5,845 bases of DNA from an uncultured Clostridia bacterium (lineage in GTDB: Bacteria > Bacillota > Clostridia > Oscillospirales > Acutalibacteraceae). The notes under the pieces are model-generated. The model had not been told where the DNA came from. It searched no databases and worked only from the letters and a program-made list of their open reading frames with translations. Every line of letters starts with the position of its first letter. Positions within the stretch are counted from its first letter, which is position 1. The translations under genes were made by a program, and so were the position numbers. Below, in pieces: positions 5,746-5,845 of this stretch. The stretch is from positions 1 through 5,845 of the forward strand of contig CAMJYF010000135.1 of NCBI GenBank assembly GCA_946409885.1, given 5' to 3'.

Positions 5746-5798
5746 CTGTGAGATGAGGAATGAGGGATTTGCCGTGCTGCGGGGACTGCACGCCAACG

Positions 5799-5845
5799 TC
5801 ACCGCCGCGCGTTCGGCAGGTACGCGCCAAGGCGCAGCAGCTGTT
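5799..5845 (-). CDS. Possible C-terminal end of an upstream gene (partial)
   Basis: From the window edge one minus-strand frame reads QLLRLGAYLPNARR and then a TGA stop at 5799-5801. Nearly every third codon base is G or C, like the real genes here, and the peptide is a plausible protein end. Other frames, including plus-strand ones, are also open over so short a length, so this is weak. If real, the upstream gene runs in the same direction and ends about 140 nt before the first oxidoreductase start. Confidence 0.25.
   Translation of the reverse strand, partial: QLLRLGAYLPNARR

Noticed and set aside
4569..5756. Plus-strand open frame of 395 codons opposite the first oxidoreductase
   Set aside because: Antisense shadow rich in His, Val and Gln; the minus-strand gene is unambiguous.

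Overview
The window is a GC-rich stretch (third codon positions mostly G or C) in which every convincing gene lies on the minus strand. Strong AGGAGG-type ribosome binding sites, short AT-rich spacers, enzymes without signal peptides and the mix of families suggest a GC-rich Clostridia/Oscillospirales-like gut Firmicute. That is an inference from style and families; no marker gene is present.

In transcription order (right to left), 5799-5845 may hold the last codons of an upstream gene. An AT-rich leader with a possible -10 region and a GC-rich hairpin follows (about 5669-5745). Then comes a tight three-gene set: a Gfo/Idh/MocA-family NAD(P)-dependent oxidoreductase (4602-5660), a ThuA-like protein (3863-4588) and a second, clearly different Gfo/Idh/MocA oxidoreductase (2715-3806). 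The first two genes are 13 nt apart, and the ThuA ribosome binding site touches the stop codon of the gene before it. The 56-nt gap before the second oxidoreductase carries a small direct-repeat cluster. Past that gene, 2591-2714 reads like the tail of a coding sequence without its own start, followed by a good intrinsic terminator (2490-2520).

Beyond the terminator is a 766-aa cytoplasmic glycoside hydrolase related to GH95 (79-2379). It keeps the Asn-x-Asn pair and the Pro-Glu site of the family but has Glu where Asp is expected at the third catalytic position. After its stop codon, 1-78 encodes a DUF4186-like internal segment in the same frame with no start codon, apparently a 5'-truncated gene remnant that runs out of the window.

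The layout suggests an intracellular sugar or glycoside-use module: the hydrolase would release a sugar, and the two dehydrogenases with the ThuA protein would oxidise or rearrange sugars or keto-sugars. Substrates cannot be read from the sequence. There are no RNA genes, CRISPR arrays, transposases or recognisable phage genes. The most unusual points are the two gene remnants at the module boundaries, the Asp-to-Glu change in the hydrolase, and a ThuA protein carrying a cysteine at its nucleophile-elbow position.
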